From an uncultured Alistipes sp. (lineage in GTDB: Bacteria; Bacteroidota; Bacteroidia; Bacteroidales; Rikenellaceae), in contig CANBCZ010000006.1 in the NCBI GenBank assembly GCA_947367255.1, positions 40,985-104,984 on the forward strand: a stretch of DNA of 64,000 nucleotides, given 5' to 3'. Positions 35,069 through 46,792 of this stretch are shown piece by piece. Position numbers and translations under genes: made by a program. Positions within the stretch are counted from its first letter, which is position 1; each line of letters starts with the position of its first letter. The notes under the pieces are model-generated. The model worked only from the letters and a program-made list of their open reading frames with translations. It was not told the DNA's origin and did not search any database.

Positions 35069-36475
35069 TTACTTGATATTTGGCAACTCGAGACCGTAGC
35101 CGCTCTTGCGGTCGTCTGCCTTGAGGTAGAGAGCGAAGAGGAGTGCCAGAACGCCCAAGCCTGCGAAGAGGAGCATTGGAACGGTATAGTTATAGCTTAC
35201 GCCCTCAACGCCTGCTGCAATCTGCTCTGCAACGCCGGGGTTAGTCTTCTCGAGTGCCCAACCGATAAGCATTGGGGTAAAGCTCAGACCGAAGTTCTGC
35301 ACCCAGAAGATAAGAGAGTATGCGCTACCAAGGAATCGCTTGTCCATAATCTTTGGAACAGATGGCCAGAGAGCTGCAGGAACGAGTGAGAACGATACAC
35401 CGAGCAGAACGATAGCCGAATATGCGATAACCTTGCTTGGTACAGCCGGCAGTACGAGTGCGAAGATAAGGTGGCAGACAATCATCAGCAGTGCACCGAG
35501 GATAAGCATTGTCGCACCCTTACCTCTGCGGTCGAGGTACCAACCGAGGAATGGAGTGACACAAGCAGCACCGATAGGGAACCAACGGAAGATATCTGAA
35601 GCCATAGTAGCGGTAAGACCGAGGTTGCTCTGGAGCATATTTGCAGCGAACTTCTGGAATGGGAAGATAGCTGAATAGTAGAGCACGCAGAGCATAGCAA
35701 CGATCCAGAAGAGCTTGCTGCTGAAGATCTTACCGATGTCAGAGAACTTGAACTCCTCCTCAGGATCTGCAGTTGTGCCCTTGCCGGTCTGATTGTCGAG
35801 TTTCTTATCCATCACGCAGAAGATAGAGTAGCAGAGCAGACCGATAACGAGCAGTGCTGCACAGAATGCTACAGGACGAACAACAGACGGATTTGCGCCA
35901 CCGATACCTGCAAGACGTGGAGAGATAGTAAAGATTACAAAGACACTAACACGAGTCAGTGCCATCTCAAGACCCATTGCAAGTGCCATCTCCTTACCCT
36001 CAAACCACTTAGCCATAGCCTTTGAAGCGGTAATACCTGCCATCTCAGCACCACAACCGAAGATCATAAAGCCAAATGAAGCAAGCTTTGCTGATGCAGG
36101 CATAGCGGTCCACCAAGAGTTGAGCCAAGTCTCAAGACCGGAACCGATAAAGGCATTGCTGACTGCGTAGAACTTGATAGCTGCACCGACAATCATAATA
36201 GATGCCGAGAGCTCACCGGTAAAGCGAAGACCCATCTTGTCGAGAATAATACCTGCAACAATCAGAAATCCCCATACGTTGAGAAGATACTCAGAACCTG
36301 CATAAGTTCCGAAAATATCCGATGTCCAGCCGCGCTGAACCTGAATCAGCTCCTTGATAGGAGAGATTACATCAACGAACATATGTGCAAAGAGCATCAT
36401 CAGTGCAATGAGAACCATTGCTGTCCAGCGAGCCCAAGCGTAGTCGTTGAGATTCTTTTTAATTGTTTGAGTCAT
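35069..36475 (-). CDS. MFS transporter
   Basis: A 468-residue protein with 12 predicted membrane helices and the MFS loop motif LDKMGLRFTGE between helices 2 and 3 (and LDRRGKGATM between 8 and 9). It resembles the MFSD1-like branch of major facilitator proteins; the substrate is unknown. It converges on the aldolase/GDPD operon and is followed by its own terminator, so a link with sugar-acid or glycerophosphodiester use is possible but not shown. The next gene upstream (ffh-era-TPR group) is only 24 nt away and may read into it. Confidence 0.85.
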   Translation of the reverse strand: MTQTIKKNLNDYAWARWTAMVLIALMMLFAHMFVDVISPIKELIQVQRGWTSDIFGTYAGSEYLLNVWGFLIVAGIILDKMGLRFTGELSASIMIVGAAIKFYAVSNAFIGSGLETWLNSWWTAMPASAKLASFGFMIFGCGAEMAGITASKAMAKWFEGKEMALAMGLEMALTRVSVFVIFTISPRLAGIGGANPSVVRPVAFCAALLVIGLLCYSIFCVMDKKLDNQTGKGTTADPEEEFKFSDIGKIFSSKLFWIVAMLCVLYYSAIFPFQKFAANMLQSNLGLTATMASDIFRWFPIGAACVTPFLGWYLDRRGKGATMLILGALLMIVCHLIFALVLPAVPSKVIAYSAIVLLGVSFSLVPAALWPSVPKIMDKRFLGSAYSLIFWVQNFGLSFTPMLIGWALEKTNPGVAEQIAAGVEGVSYNYTVPMLLFAGLGVLALLFALYLKADDRKSGYGLELPNIK

Positions 36476-36499
36476 AATGTTTTATATTTAGTTAAGTTT

Positions 36500-38500
36500 C
36501 TATTCAGAGTACATCTTCAGCACCTTATATGCCTCTTTAATACCCAGCTCGCCCGCCTTCGAGATATCGAGGCAACCCTTGCGCGTATCCTTCATATATA
36601 TCTGCAGCAGTCCACGATTGTAGTACGCCTCGGCAAAGGATGGGTTGAGCTCGATAGCCTTTGTATAGTCATCCGCAGCCTCCGGTAACATTCCCGACAG
36701 GGCATAGAGGTTTGCACGGTTGTAGTAGGCGTATGCGAAGCCCGGATGGAGCTTTATAGCCTTGTTAAGGTCTGAAATAGCCTCGCTATAGTCGTAAGTC
36801 CTTGTGCCGGCATTCTGCAGACGACGGGCAGGATCGCTCTCGATAGAGAGTCGCTGATATCCGTTATCAATCGACGAGATAAAGTCAATCATCTCAGCGG
36901 CAGTTGCAGCACGGTTCAGGTATATGAACGGATTTGACGGATTGAGCGCAATAGCCTGCGAATAGGTATTCACTGCATTTGTATACTGCTTTATGAGTGA
37001 CTCGCTGATTGCAAGCTCAAAGAGTCGCTGCCAAGCATTATCGCCAACGGCAACCTTCGCAGCCTCACGAGCGTTATGGTTGATAATAACCAACGAATCC
37101 GGTGAGATGTTGGTCTCCAGACTTGAAATACCTATCAACTTATTCTCCAAGGTTGCAATAAAGTCCTCAGCACGCTGTGAGTGGAAGCGTTTTGTTGATT
37201 GCTCGAGGTCAATAGAGTCGCGCTTGCGCATAGTAAAGCGGAAGAGCGGCAATAGTGTCATATTGTCGTTCTGATTGTTGTTTCGGCTCTTTATACGCTC
37301 AAATGATGCTCCGGCAATCTTGCTTTCAAAGGCGAGCAGACGGTTGAATTTCTGCGTTGTATCACCATAAATAGAGTATGTGCTGTCGCTCAGACGGGAA
37401 CGATATTCGGCAATTTTGCGCTCGGCTGTCTGACGGTCACGTTTTGCACCTGCAGGATCTCTTAAAAGTTGTCGCAAGTGGCTGCGACCCAAGTAGGCAT
37501 TTGCAAAGTCAGGGTAGAGCTCAATTGCACGAGTGTAATCTTCGACAGCTCTCTTAATCTCTCCAAGTTGTGTGCGCAGAATGGCTCGGTTGTAGTAGAG
37601 CAACACGTTGTTAGGGGAGTACTGCGCCACCTTATTATAATCTTCAAGTGCGCGGTTATAATCGCCTATGCTACTGCGAATTATCGCTCTGTTAAAGTAT
37701 GTGATAGAACTTGTAGAGTCGAGCTGAATAACCTTATCCAAATCGGCAAGTGACTGCATAGGTCGTGAGGTCTCGTTATAGACCAAGGCTCTGTTGAAAT
37801 ATGAGAGCGGAATGGTCGAATCGCACGCAATAGCACGATTAAAGTCCGCCTCAGCCTCCTCGTATCTCTTCTGGTCGAAGAAGAGCGCTCCACGACGATT
37901 GTAAGAGATTGGATTTTCACGATTTGTGCGCACTGCGAGGTTGAAATTGTCGTAAGCACGCACCGTATCTTTGAGGTAGAGGTAGCAGACACCGCGATTT
38001 ATGTAGGCATCGGCAACCTTCTTCTCATAACGAATAAAGTTATCAAAGTCCTCAATCGCCTCTTTGAACTGCTGGTTGAGCAGACGGGTAACTCCACGAC
38101 TAAAGTATGGATTTGGTAGGTCAGGTCGCAACTCTATTGCCTCGCGGAAATCTTTAAGTGCATCGTCGTAATTACCTAATCTTGAGCGAGTAATGGCACG
38201 ATATGTAAAGGCGGTTGTAAATACAGGATTCTTATCAATAGCTATCGAGAAGTCTGCCTCTGCGCCGATCAGATCATCAAGGTTATACTTGGCAATACCA
38301 CGAAGGAAGTAACCCTCGTAGGCATCGTCATCAAAGCGCAAAAGCACATTGAGTGTACGGATAGCCTCAGTAAACTCGTTCTCCATCATCTGCTGTCTGC
38401 CGACCCAGAAGAAGTACTCACGATTGTACTGTGCCGATACACTGCCTGTGCCGACAAAGATAGCAATTAAAGTAATGAATATCTGTAACTTACACCTCAT
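36500..38500 (-). CDS. Exported TPR-repeat protein
   Basis: A 666-residue protein with a signal peptide (ending GSVSA) and two blocks of tetratricopeptide repeats: about residues 25-360 (nine or ten repeats such as AYTYRAITRSRLGNYDDALK-like units) and 500-660. A charged region with few repeats links them. It should be a periplasmic or outer-membrane scaffold. Its ATG immediately follows the era stop codon, so it is the third gene of ffh-era-TPR. Such proteins in Bacteroidales are uncharacterised. Confidence 0.83.
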   Translation of the reverse strand: MRCKLQIFITLIAIFVGTGSVSAQYNREYFFWVGRQQMMENEFTEAIRTLNVLLRFDDDAYEGYFLRGIAKYNLDDLIGAEADFSIAIDKNPVFTTAFTYRAITRSRLGNYDDALKDFREAIELRPDLPNPYFSRGVTRLLNQQFKEAIEDFDNFIRYEKKVADAYINRGVCYLYLKDTVRAYDNFNLAVRTNRENPISYNRRGALFFDQKRYEEAEADFNRAIACDSTIPLSYFNRALVYNETSRPMQSLADLDKVIQLDSTSSITYFNRAIIRSSIGDYNRALEDYNKVAQYSPNNVLLYYNRAILRTQLGEIKRAVEDYTRAIELYPDFANAYLGRSHLRQLLRDPAGAKRDRQTAERKIAEYRSRLSDSTYSIYGDTTQKFNRLLAFESKIAGASFERIKSRNNNQNDNMTLLPLFRFTMRKRDSIDLEQSTKRFHSQRAEDFIATLENKLIGISSLETNISPDSLVIINHNAREAAKVAVGDNAWQRLFELAISESLIKQYTNAVNTYSQAIALNPSNPFIYLNRAATAAEMIDFISSIDNGYQRLSIESDPARRLQNAGTRTYDYSEAISDLNKAIKLHPGFAYAYYNRANLYALSGMLPEAADDYTKAIELNPSFAEAYYNRGLLQIYMKDTRKGCLDISKAGELGIKEAYKVLKMYSE

Positions 38501-39388
38501 CTACTCAAGTTCATAGCCAAAACGACGCAGCTGGCGGTCAGAGTTACGCCAATCGTCATTGACCTTCACAAATAGCTGTAAAAATACCTTTTTGTCGAGG
38601 AACTTCTCCAAATCCTCGCGAGCCTGCTGTCCGACCTTCTTGAGTTTCTCGCCCTTATGACCGATAACAATACCCTTCTGAGAGTCGCGTGCAACATAGA
38701 TAGTTGCGCTGATACGATCAATGGCAGCCTCCTCCTTGTAGGAGTCAATCTCTATCTCGCAGCAATAAGGAATCTCCTTATCGTAGTTCTTGAGAATCTT
38801 CTCGCGAACAATCTCTGAAGCAAAGAATCTCAGGGTCTTGTCTGTCAGAGTATCCTTTGGATAGAATGGCTCTCCCTCCGGTAGTAACGAGAGAATATGG
38901 TCAAATATTGCGCCGATATTAAAGCTCTCCTTTGCAGATGCCGGAATAATAGTCGCCATAGGTAGACGCTGCTGCCAGAATGCTACAAGCTCCTCAAGTT
39001 TCTCTTGAGTTGTAAGATCTATTTTGTTGATAATAAGCAGTACAGGAATACCGCTGATGGCAATCTTCTCAAGAATATCCGTATTGCGGTCACTCGGTTG
39101 CTCGACAGTATCGGTCACATAGAGGATAACATCGGCATCCGATACGGCACCACGCACAAACTTCATCATTGACTCCTGAAGCTTGTAGTTTGGCTTGAGA
39201 ATACCCGGAGTATCCGAATATACAATCTGGAAATCGTCGCCATTGACAATACCCATAATACGGTGACGGGTAGTCTGTGCCTTAGAGGTAATAATTGACA
39301 GACGCTCACCGACAAGGGCGTTCATCAGGGTAGATTTACCCACATTAGGGTTGCCAATAATATTTACAAAACCACTCTTGTGTGCCAT
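38501..39388 (-). CDS. era: GTPase Era
   Basis: A 295-residue GTPase for 16S rRNA processing and 30S assembly. G1 is GNPNVGKS (12-19), G3 is DTPG and G4 is NKID. The C-terminal KH domain shows GIVIGHKGEKLKKVGQQAR. Length matches the family. It follows ffh by 11 nt and abuts the TPR gene. Confidence 0.96.
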   Translation of the reverse strand: MAHKSGFVNIIGNPNVGKSTLMNALVGERLSIITSKAQTTRHRIMGIVNGDDFQIVYSDTPGILKPNYKLQESMMKFVRGAVSDADVILYVTDTVEQPSDRNTDILEKIAISGIPVLLIINKIDLTTQEKLEELVAFWQQRLPMATIIPASAKESFNIGAIFDHILSLLPEGEPFYPKDTLTDKTLRFFASEIVREKILKNYDKEIPYCCEIEIDSYKEEAAIDRISATIYVARDSQKGIVIGHKGEKLKKVGQQAREDLEKFLDKKVFLQLFVKVNDDWRNSDRQLRRFGYELE

Positions 39389-39399
39389 AATTTTTGTTT

Positions 39400-40728
39400 T
39401 TAGCGTCTAAAACCGCGAGGCATCTGTGGCATACGCATCTTGCCGCCGGCTGCCATCTTCATCATCTTACGCATATCCTCAAACTGCTTGAGAAGGCGGT
39501 TTACATCTGCCATAGTAGTTCCCGAACCCTTTGCAATACGCTCACGACGGCGTGCATTGATAATCTCCGGACGCTCGCGCTCCTCAGGGGTCATAGAACC
39601 AATAATAGCCTCGGTCTGCTTGAATACATCGTCACCAAACTCCACTCCGTTGAGCAGCTTGCTCATACCCGGAATCATAGAGGCGAGATCCTTCAGGTTA
39701 CCCATCTTCTTGATCTGGTTAATCTGATTGAGGAAGTCGTTAAAGTTAAACTGGTTCTTAACCAACTTCTTCTTCAGCTCACGAGCCTCTTTCTCATCAT
39801 ACTGTTCCTGTGCGCGCTCTACGAGAGATACGACATCACCCATACCGAGAATACGGTCTGCCATACGCTCAGGGTGGAATACCTGCAGAGTATCCATCTT
39901 CTCACCGCTTGAGATAAACTTGAGCGGCTTATTTACAACCGAGCGGATAGAGATTGCGGCACCACCACGGGTGTCACCATCGAGCTTTGTCAGTACTACA
40001 CCGTCAAAGTCGAGGCGATTATTGAACTCTCGAGCGGTATTGACAGCATCCTGACCGGTCATAGAGTCCACTACGAAGAGGGTCTCTGACGGATTTACGG
40101 CAGCCTTGATAGCTGTAATCTCCTCCATCATCGCCTCATCGACAGCCAGACGACCAGCAGTATCGACAATTACTGTATTGTAGCCCTTCTGACGTGCATA
40201 AGTGATAGCGTTCTGTGCAATCTGAACGGGATTTTGGTTGCCCTCCTCGGTATAGACCTCTACGCCAATCTGCTGACCCAAAATTTTGAGCTGATCGATC
40301 GCTGCAGGACGATATACGTCACCTGCCACGAGCAGCACCTGACGACCCTTCTTACTCTTGATAAACGATGCAAGCTTACATGAGAAGGTGGTCTTACCGG
40401 AACCCTGAAGACCGGCAATAAGTACTACGGCAGGGGTCCCCTCCAGCTTGATGTCGGTAGCAGTACCACCCATCAGAGCAGCCAGCTCATCGCGTACAAT
40501 CTTGGTCATCATCTGACCAGGCTTTACTGCGGTAAGTACATTCTGACCCAAAGCCTTAGCCTTTACATCGTCGGTAAAGCTCTTTGCTACTTTGTAGTTT
40601 ACATCGGCGTCAATCAGCGCACGACGAATCTCTTTGAGAGTCTCGGCAACATTAATCTCGGTGATGCGACCCTCACCTTTGAGGATTTTGAACGAGCGTT
40701 CAAGTTTCTCGGTTAAATTTTCAAACAT
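39400..40728 (-). CDS. ffh: Signal recognition particle GTPase Ffh
   Basis: A 442-residue SRP protein. The N domain begins MFENLTEKLERSFK; the G domain has the P-loop GLQGSGKT (106-113), DTAGR and TKLDGD; the M domain is Met-rich and ends with KMAAGGKMRMPQMPRGFRR. With the SRP RNA found at 17.3 kb it targets nascent membrane proteins to FtsY. It starts an operon with era and a TPR gene; a TATCTTCG sequence near 40775 may be its -7 box. Confidence 0.96.
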   Translation of the reverse strand: MFENLTEKLERSFKILKGEGRITEINVAETLKEIRRALIDADVNYKVAKSFTDDVKAKALGQNVLTAVKPGQMMTKIVRDELAALMGGTATDIKLEGTPAVVLIAGLQGSGKTTFSCKLASFIKSKKGRQVLLVAGDVYRPAAIDQLKILGQQIGVEVYTEEGNQNPVQIAQNAITYARQKGYNTVIVDTAGRLAVDEAMMEEITAIKAAVNPSETLFVVDSMTGQDAVNTAREFNNRLDFDGVVLTKLDGDTRGGAAISIRSVVNKPLKFISSGEKMDTLQVFHPERMADRILGMGDVVSLVERAQEQYDEKEARELKKKLVKNQFNFNDFLNQINQIKKMGNLKDLASMIPGMSKLLNGVEFGDDVFKQTEAIIGSMTPEERERPEIINARRRERIAKGSGTTMADVNRLLKQFEDMRKMMKMAAGGKMRMPQMPRGFRR

Positions 40729-40786
40729 ATTTTATCTGTTATTTACTTATTGTCAATATACCGGCGCGAAGATAGTAATTTTTTTC

Positions 40787-40794
40787 TATATTTG
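40787..40794 (+). promoter_or_regulatory. -7 box of the phosphodiester glycosidase gene, leaderless-type spacing
   Basis: TATATTTG ends 4 nt before the ATG at 40799, so the mRNA would begin at or next to the start codon. The text after the box (TAGTATGAAA) is the same as at the 29575 gene. Confidence 0.45.
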
Positions 40795-40798
40795 TAGT

Positions 40799-41659
40799 AT
40801 GAAACAGATATTACTGATACTTACCGCATTTTTTATCTCCTGCTCGACCACTCAGCAGGCGACAGTTACCTCCCGCAAAACTATTGCCAACGGGGTAGAT
40901 ATTATCGAGGCAAACTATACCGTAACCAAGGATGGAGAGAGCCTTCCGACCCGACTTTTTATTATGGATGTCACTCTCTCGGATAAGGTAACCATACTTG
41001 CTACAGCTGCAATGGATAGTAATAGCTCAATTAAAGCAACCGTTGAAGAGAAAACAGCTATTGCACCTATCTCGAAACAACTTGAGGCTATGCAGTCCAA
41101 TAGACAGAATATTAGTGTTTTGGGAGGTGTTAATTCAGACTTCTATCACATTAAGAAAAGTAATATGGTTCGCGGTGCAATGTATCGTGGCGGAGAGTGT
41201 CTGAAAGGGGAGCTTGACGGTGGAGAAAACCTCTTTCTCGTATTCAAAGACGGCTCGGCACATTGTATGACAGCAGAGGAGTATTCTGCTGTAGATAAGA
41301 GCTTGATTGCTGAGGCTGTGAGTGGTCGTCAGATGTTGCTCAATGATGGTGTGGCACAGAGCGAGGATCGACATCTCGAACCTCGTACCGCTATTGGCGT
41401 GACCAAAAACGGAAAACGTGTCTTTCTTCTTGTTGGCGATGGTCGTCGCAAAGAGTATTCAAATGGCTTGTCGTATGCAGATATGATACATATCTTCAAG
41501 ACGTTAGGTGCTTATGATGCGATAAATCTTGATGGCGGTGGCAGTTCGTCATTCTGTCTGTCATCAGGCAATGGCAAGTTCGCACCGATTAATCGTCCGT
41601 CGGATAGGGCGGGCGAGCGATTTGTCCCAAATGGTCTTGCTGTGGTGGTGCTACAGTAG
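40799..41659 (+). CDS. Phosphodiester glycosidase (NAGPA-like) lipoprotein
   Basis: A 286-residue lipoprotein (lipobox FISC, Cys15). The phosphodiester glycosidase fold related to the mammalian uncovering enzyme is shown by GGVNSDFY, RTAIGVTKNGKRVFLLVGDG and INLDGGGSSSF. It may remove sugars linked through phosphodiesters, for example from teichoic-acid-like or phosphoglycan substrates. The start at 40799 was chosen because it gives a proper signal peptide; a longer frame upstream lies in the ffh 5' region. Its 3' end overlaps the convergent DUF4294 gene by 9 bases. Confidence 0.83.
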   Translation: MKQILLILTAFFISCSTTQQATVTSRKTIANGVDIIEANYTVTKDGESLPTRLFIMDVTLSDKVTILATAAMDSNSSIKATVEEKTAIAPISKQLEAMQSNRQNISVLGGVNSDFYHIKKSNMVRGAMYRGGECLKGELDGGENLFLVFKDGSAHCMTAEEYSAVDKSLIAEAVSGRQMLLNDGVAQSEDRHLEPRTAIGVTKNGKRVFLLVGDGRRKEYSNGLSYADMIHIFKTLGAYDAINLDGGGSSSFCLSSGNGKFAPINRPSDRAGERFVPNGLAVVVLQ

Positions 41660-42229
41660 CCCCTTCTCGTAGAGGAGAACTATCTGCTCGAGCAGAATAT
41701 CATCTTTATCGGGGTCGTAGTCGGTTTTGAGGTTGTTTCCGAACATCTTGGCAAGTGCCTGCCACAGACCAGCCTCAAAGCCGCCACGAAACTCTTTGAT
41801 AATATCAAATGCGGTGTCATCTGTCTGGCGGTCAATGAGTTTGAGCAGTACACGACCGTCGTATATAGTCATCTTTTTAAGTACAGGTGTGTACTCGCGA
41901 ATCAGACGCTTCTCGATACCTTTAATGTAGAGTTTCTGCTGCTTTTTGTTCGGCAGAGCAAGCAACTCATCCTCCATCGTCGCCATCAATACTTTAGCCT
42001 CCTCTGCAATGGGGTAGACCCTCTTTACAGCCCTTACAAGACGGGCATAGCGACGCATATCCGGCTTGCGAGCATATTTCCTTACGGGAGAGATGTGAAT
42101 TACGGCGATAGAGTCTCCATCTTCAACTGCCCACTCTTGACGCCAAAACGGACGCTCCCGCCTGTGCTGACAGAGTGCAGTGGCAGAAATTGTCGCTAAA
42201 AGCAGCAGTATGTAGAGTTTTTTTGCCAT
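41651..42229 (-). CDS. DUF4294 protein
   Basis: A 192-residue exported protein (signal peptide ending ALCQ). It has the DUF4294 core RKYARKPDMRRYARLVRAV with many basic residues, followed by helical text. Function unknown. TATATTTG (42247-42240) lies only 10 nt before the ATG, giving a very short leader. Confidence 0.82.
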   Translation of the reverse strand: MAKKLYILLLLATISATALCQHRRERPFWRQEWAVEDGDSIAVIHISPVRKYARKPDMRRYARLVRAVKRVYPIAEEAKVLMATMEDELLALPNKKQQKLYIKGIEKRLIREYTPVLKKMTIYDGRVLLKLIDRQTDDTAFDIIKEFRGGFEAGLWQALAKMFGNNLKTDYDPDKDDILLEQIVLLYEKGLL

Positions 42230-42298
42230 AATTCTTCTGCAAATATAACGAATTACTGAACAAAGTATTATTTTTGCAGAAAATAAAACACAATAACT

Positions 42299-42670
42299 AT
42301 GAATATCGGACTATCTTACACAGCAACAACAACTGTAAATCAGAATAATACGGCACTGGCTCTCGGCTCGGGCGATATGGAGGTTTTCGCAACACCTGCA
42401 ATGGTTGCCCTGATGGAAAATGCAGCAATGAATGCCGTTGCACCGCACCTTGAAGCGGGTCAGACAACTGTCGGTACACAGATTTCGACATCGCACATCA
42501 AAGCATCAGCCCTCGGCGCAACAATCACTGCCACAGCAGTTCTGACAGCTGTAGACGGTCGCAGTCTCACCTTTGCCATTACCGCTCACGAAGGCGACAA
42601 AACCATCGGCGAAGGTACTCACACCCGCTTTATTGTCGATAGAGAGCGCTTCTTGGCAAAGCTGAAATAA
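42299..42670 (+). CDS. FlK-like thioesterase (hotdog fold)
   Basis: A 123-residue hotdog-fold protein similar to the fluoroacetyl-CoA thioesterase FlK group. Conserved features are VFATPAMVALMENAAM (Thr and Glu of the active site) and TSHIKASALGATITATA with the catalytic-type His. It probably hydrolyses a small acyl-CoA, but the substrate is unknown. TATTTTTG near 42268-42275 is a likely -7 box. Confidence 0.85.
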   Translation: MNIGLSYTATTTVNQNNTALALGSGDMEVFATPAMVALMENAAMNAVAPHLEAGQTTVGTQISTSHIKASALGATITATAVLTAVDGRSLTFAITAHEGDKTIGEGTHTRFIVDRERFLAKLK

Positions 42671-42719
42671 AACCACAACCGAGGTAACCCGCAAAAAAAA
42701 CGGCAGATTATTTGGTAAA

Positions 42720-42824
42720 GGTGGCGATAATATGCAAAGCATATTAAAAATAGAAACAAAGAGGATGTTGAGCTTGCTCTGAACATTACTCTTTGTTTTT
42801 ATTTATGACGCAGTCATCGCCACC
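42720..42824. repeat. Three-way-junction structured element, copy 1
   Basis: Perfect 9-bp ends GGTGGCGAT/ATCGCCACC enclose a long hairpin (16-bp stem with one mismatch, then ATGTT..AACAT and GAG/CTC) and a second short hairpin AATATGC/GCATATT. It could be an RNA structure or a small palindromic mobile element; no protein is encoded. Confidence 0.6.
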
Positions 42825-42829
42825 TACAA

Positions 42830-42867
42830 ACAAAAAAACAACAAAGGCACCCGAAAAGGTGCCTTTG
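42830..42867 (-). terminator. Duplicate of the tRNA-Gln terminator
   Basis: CAAAGGCACC and GGTGCCTTTG flank a short loop; minus-strand T run follows. Confidence 0.7.
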
Positions 42868-42871
42868 TGTG

Positions 42872-42892
42872 TTGAGCTGCCGGGACTCGAAC
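42872..42892 (-). pseudogene. Truncated tRNA-Gln 3' end
   Basis: The T-arm and acceptor 3' strand of the neighbouring tRNA-Gln are repeated exactly here but the 5' two thirds are missing and replaced by a GC-rich palindromic stretch (42893-42920). Confidence 0.75.
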
Positions 42893-43000
42893 GTCGCGCA
42901 GCGCGCGTCGTCACCGACGAGGTAGCGCAGTCAAGCTCTGCTTGGTGCGTGAATAACCGAGGAGGTAACCCGCAAAAAAAACGGCAGATTATTTGGTAAA

Positions 43001-43105
43001 GGTGGCGATAATATGCAAGGCATATTAAAAATAGAAACAAAGAGGATGTTGAGCTTGCTCTGAACATTACTCTTTGTTTTTATTTACGACGCAGTCATCG
43101 CCACC
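43001..43105. repeat. Three-way-junction structured element, copy 2
   Basis: Same architecture as at 42720-42824. The two bases that differ between copies lie in a loop and in the junction, leaving every helix intact. Confidence 0.6.
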
Positions 43106-43110
43106 TACAA

Positions 43111-43150
43111 ACAAAAAAAACAACAAAGGCACCCGAAAAAGGTGCCTTTG
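43111..43150 (-). terminator. Terminator of tRNA-Gln
   Basis: CAAAGGCACC and GGTGCCTTTG form a 10-bp stem a few bases downstream of the tRNA, followed on the minus strand by TTGTTGTTTTTTTT. Confidence 0.85.
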
Positions 43151-43154
43151 TGTG

Positions 43155-43225
43155 TTGAGCTGCCGGGACTCGAACCCAGAACGACAGAACCAAAATCTGC
43201 TGTGTTACCATTACACCACAGCTCA
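43155..43225 (-). tRNA. tRNA-Gln (anticodon TTG)
   Basis: The acceptor stem TGAGCTG/CAGCTCA, a D-arm starting GTGTAATGG, an anticodon arm GCAGA-TTTTGGT-TCTGT and a T-arm with GTTCGAGTC are complete. The loop reads TTG at the anticodon position. The CCA is not encoded. A promoter and terminator flank it. Confidence 0.95.
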
Positions 43226-43247
43226 GACAAGTGCTCGTAAGCGGGTG

Positions 43248-43277
43248 CAAAGATAATCAAACTTTTTCACCCTGCAA
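43248..43277 (-). promoter_or_regulatory. Promoter of tRNA-Gln
   Basis: On the minus strand TTG (43277-43275), 19 nt, TATCTTTG (43255-43248). Confidence 0.75.
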
Positions 43278-43302
43278 AATTTTATACAATCAATTATTTT
43301 GC

Positions 43303-43310
43303 TAACTTTG
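43303..43310 (+). promoter_or_regulatory. -7 box of the beta-galactosidase gene
   Basis: TAACTTTG 18 nt before the start codon; no good -33 TTG at 20 nt. Confidence 0.45.
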
Positions 43311-43313
43311 TGA

Positions 43314-46450
<3,137 letters not shown>

Positions 46451-46451
<1 letters not shown>

Positions 46452-46792
46452 TGAAAGGAATATTTGTAATACTTAGTTGCTGGCTTGTCGGAAATGGTCT
46501 CTCGATGCTTATCGGTGGCTATGTCTCGGGCAATATTATCGGTATGCTGCTACTCTTTGCACTTCTTTGTGCAGGTGTAGTAAAGGGTGAGACGGTACGA
46601 CCTGCCGCGAAATTTCTGCTTGGAACAATGGCGCTATTCTTTATTCCGTTCGGTGTCGGTCTTATCGACTCATACGAGGTGATAATGGATAATATTGTAG
46701 CAATTAGTGTTGCCACTCTCGTAAGTACCTTTGCAGTTATTGCTGTTGTAGGTTGGGTATTTCAACTTGTAAATAGGAGGGCACAGAGATGA
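46451..46792 (+). CDS. CidA/LrgA-family membrane protein
   Basis: A 113-residue protein with four predicted membrane helices and family motifs such as GNIIGMLLLFALL and FIPFGVGLI. CidA/LrgA proteins are holin-like or act in export of small metabolites such as pyruvate/glycolate. It overlaps lacZ by one base and the lrgB-like gene by four, so all three are coupled. Confidence 0.85.

Larger units (their letters stand above)
42681..42892. repeat. Tandem duplication, copy 1
   Basis: This 212-bp stretch is nearly identical to 42962-43175, offset 281 bp. It contains the three-way-junction element (42720-42824), a terminator (42842-42867) and a truncated 3' end of tRNA-Gln. Differences from copy 2 are two substitutions and two single-base length changes in A runs. 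Confidence 0.9.
42962..43175. repeat. Tandem duplication, copy 2 (includes the 3' end of the intact tRNA-Gln)
   Basis: Second copy of the unit at 42681-42892. It runs through the terminator and ends inside the intact tRNA-Gln gene. Confidence 0.9.

Noticed and set aside
42893..42950. tRNA-like text (GGTAGCGCAG) on the plus strand between the duplicated units
   Set aside because: No acceptor stem, anticodon arm or T-arm could be completed.
42786..43067. 93-codon frame on the minus strand inside the duplicated block
   Set aside because: It runs across hairpins, a terminator and the tRNA scrap and has no start context; its length follows from the repeats.
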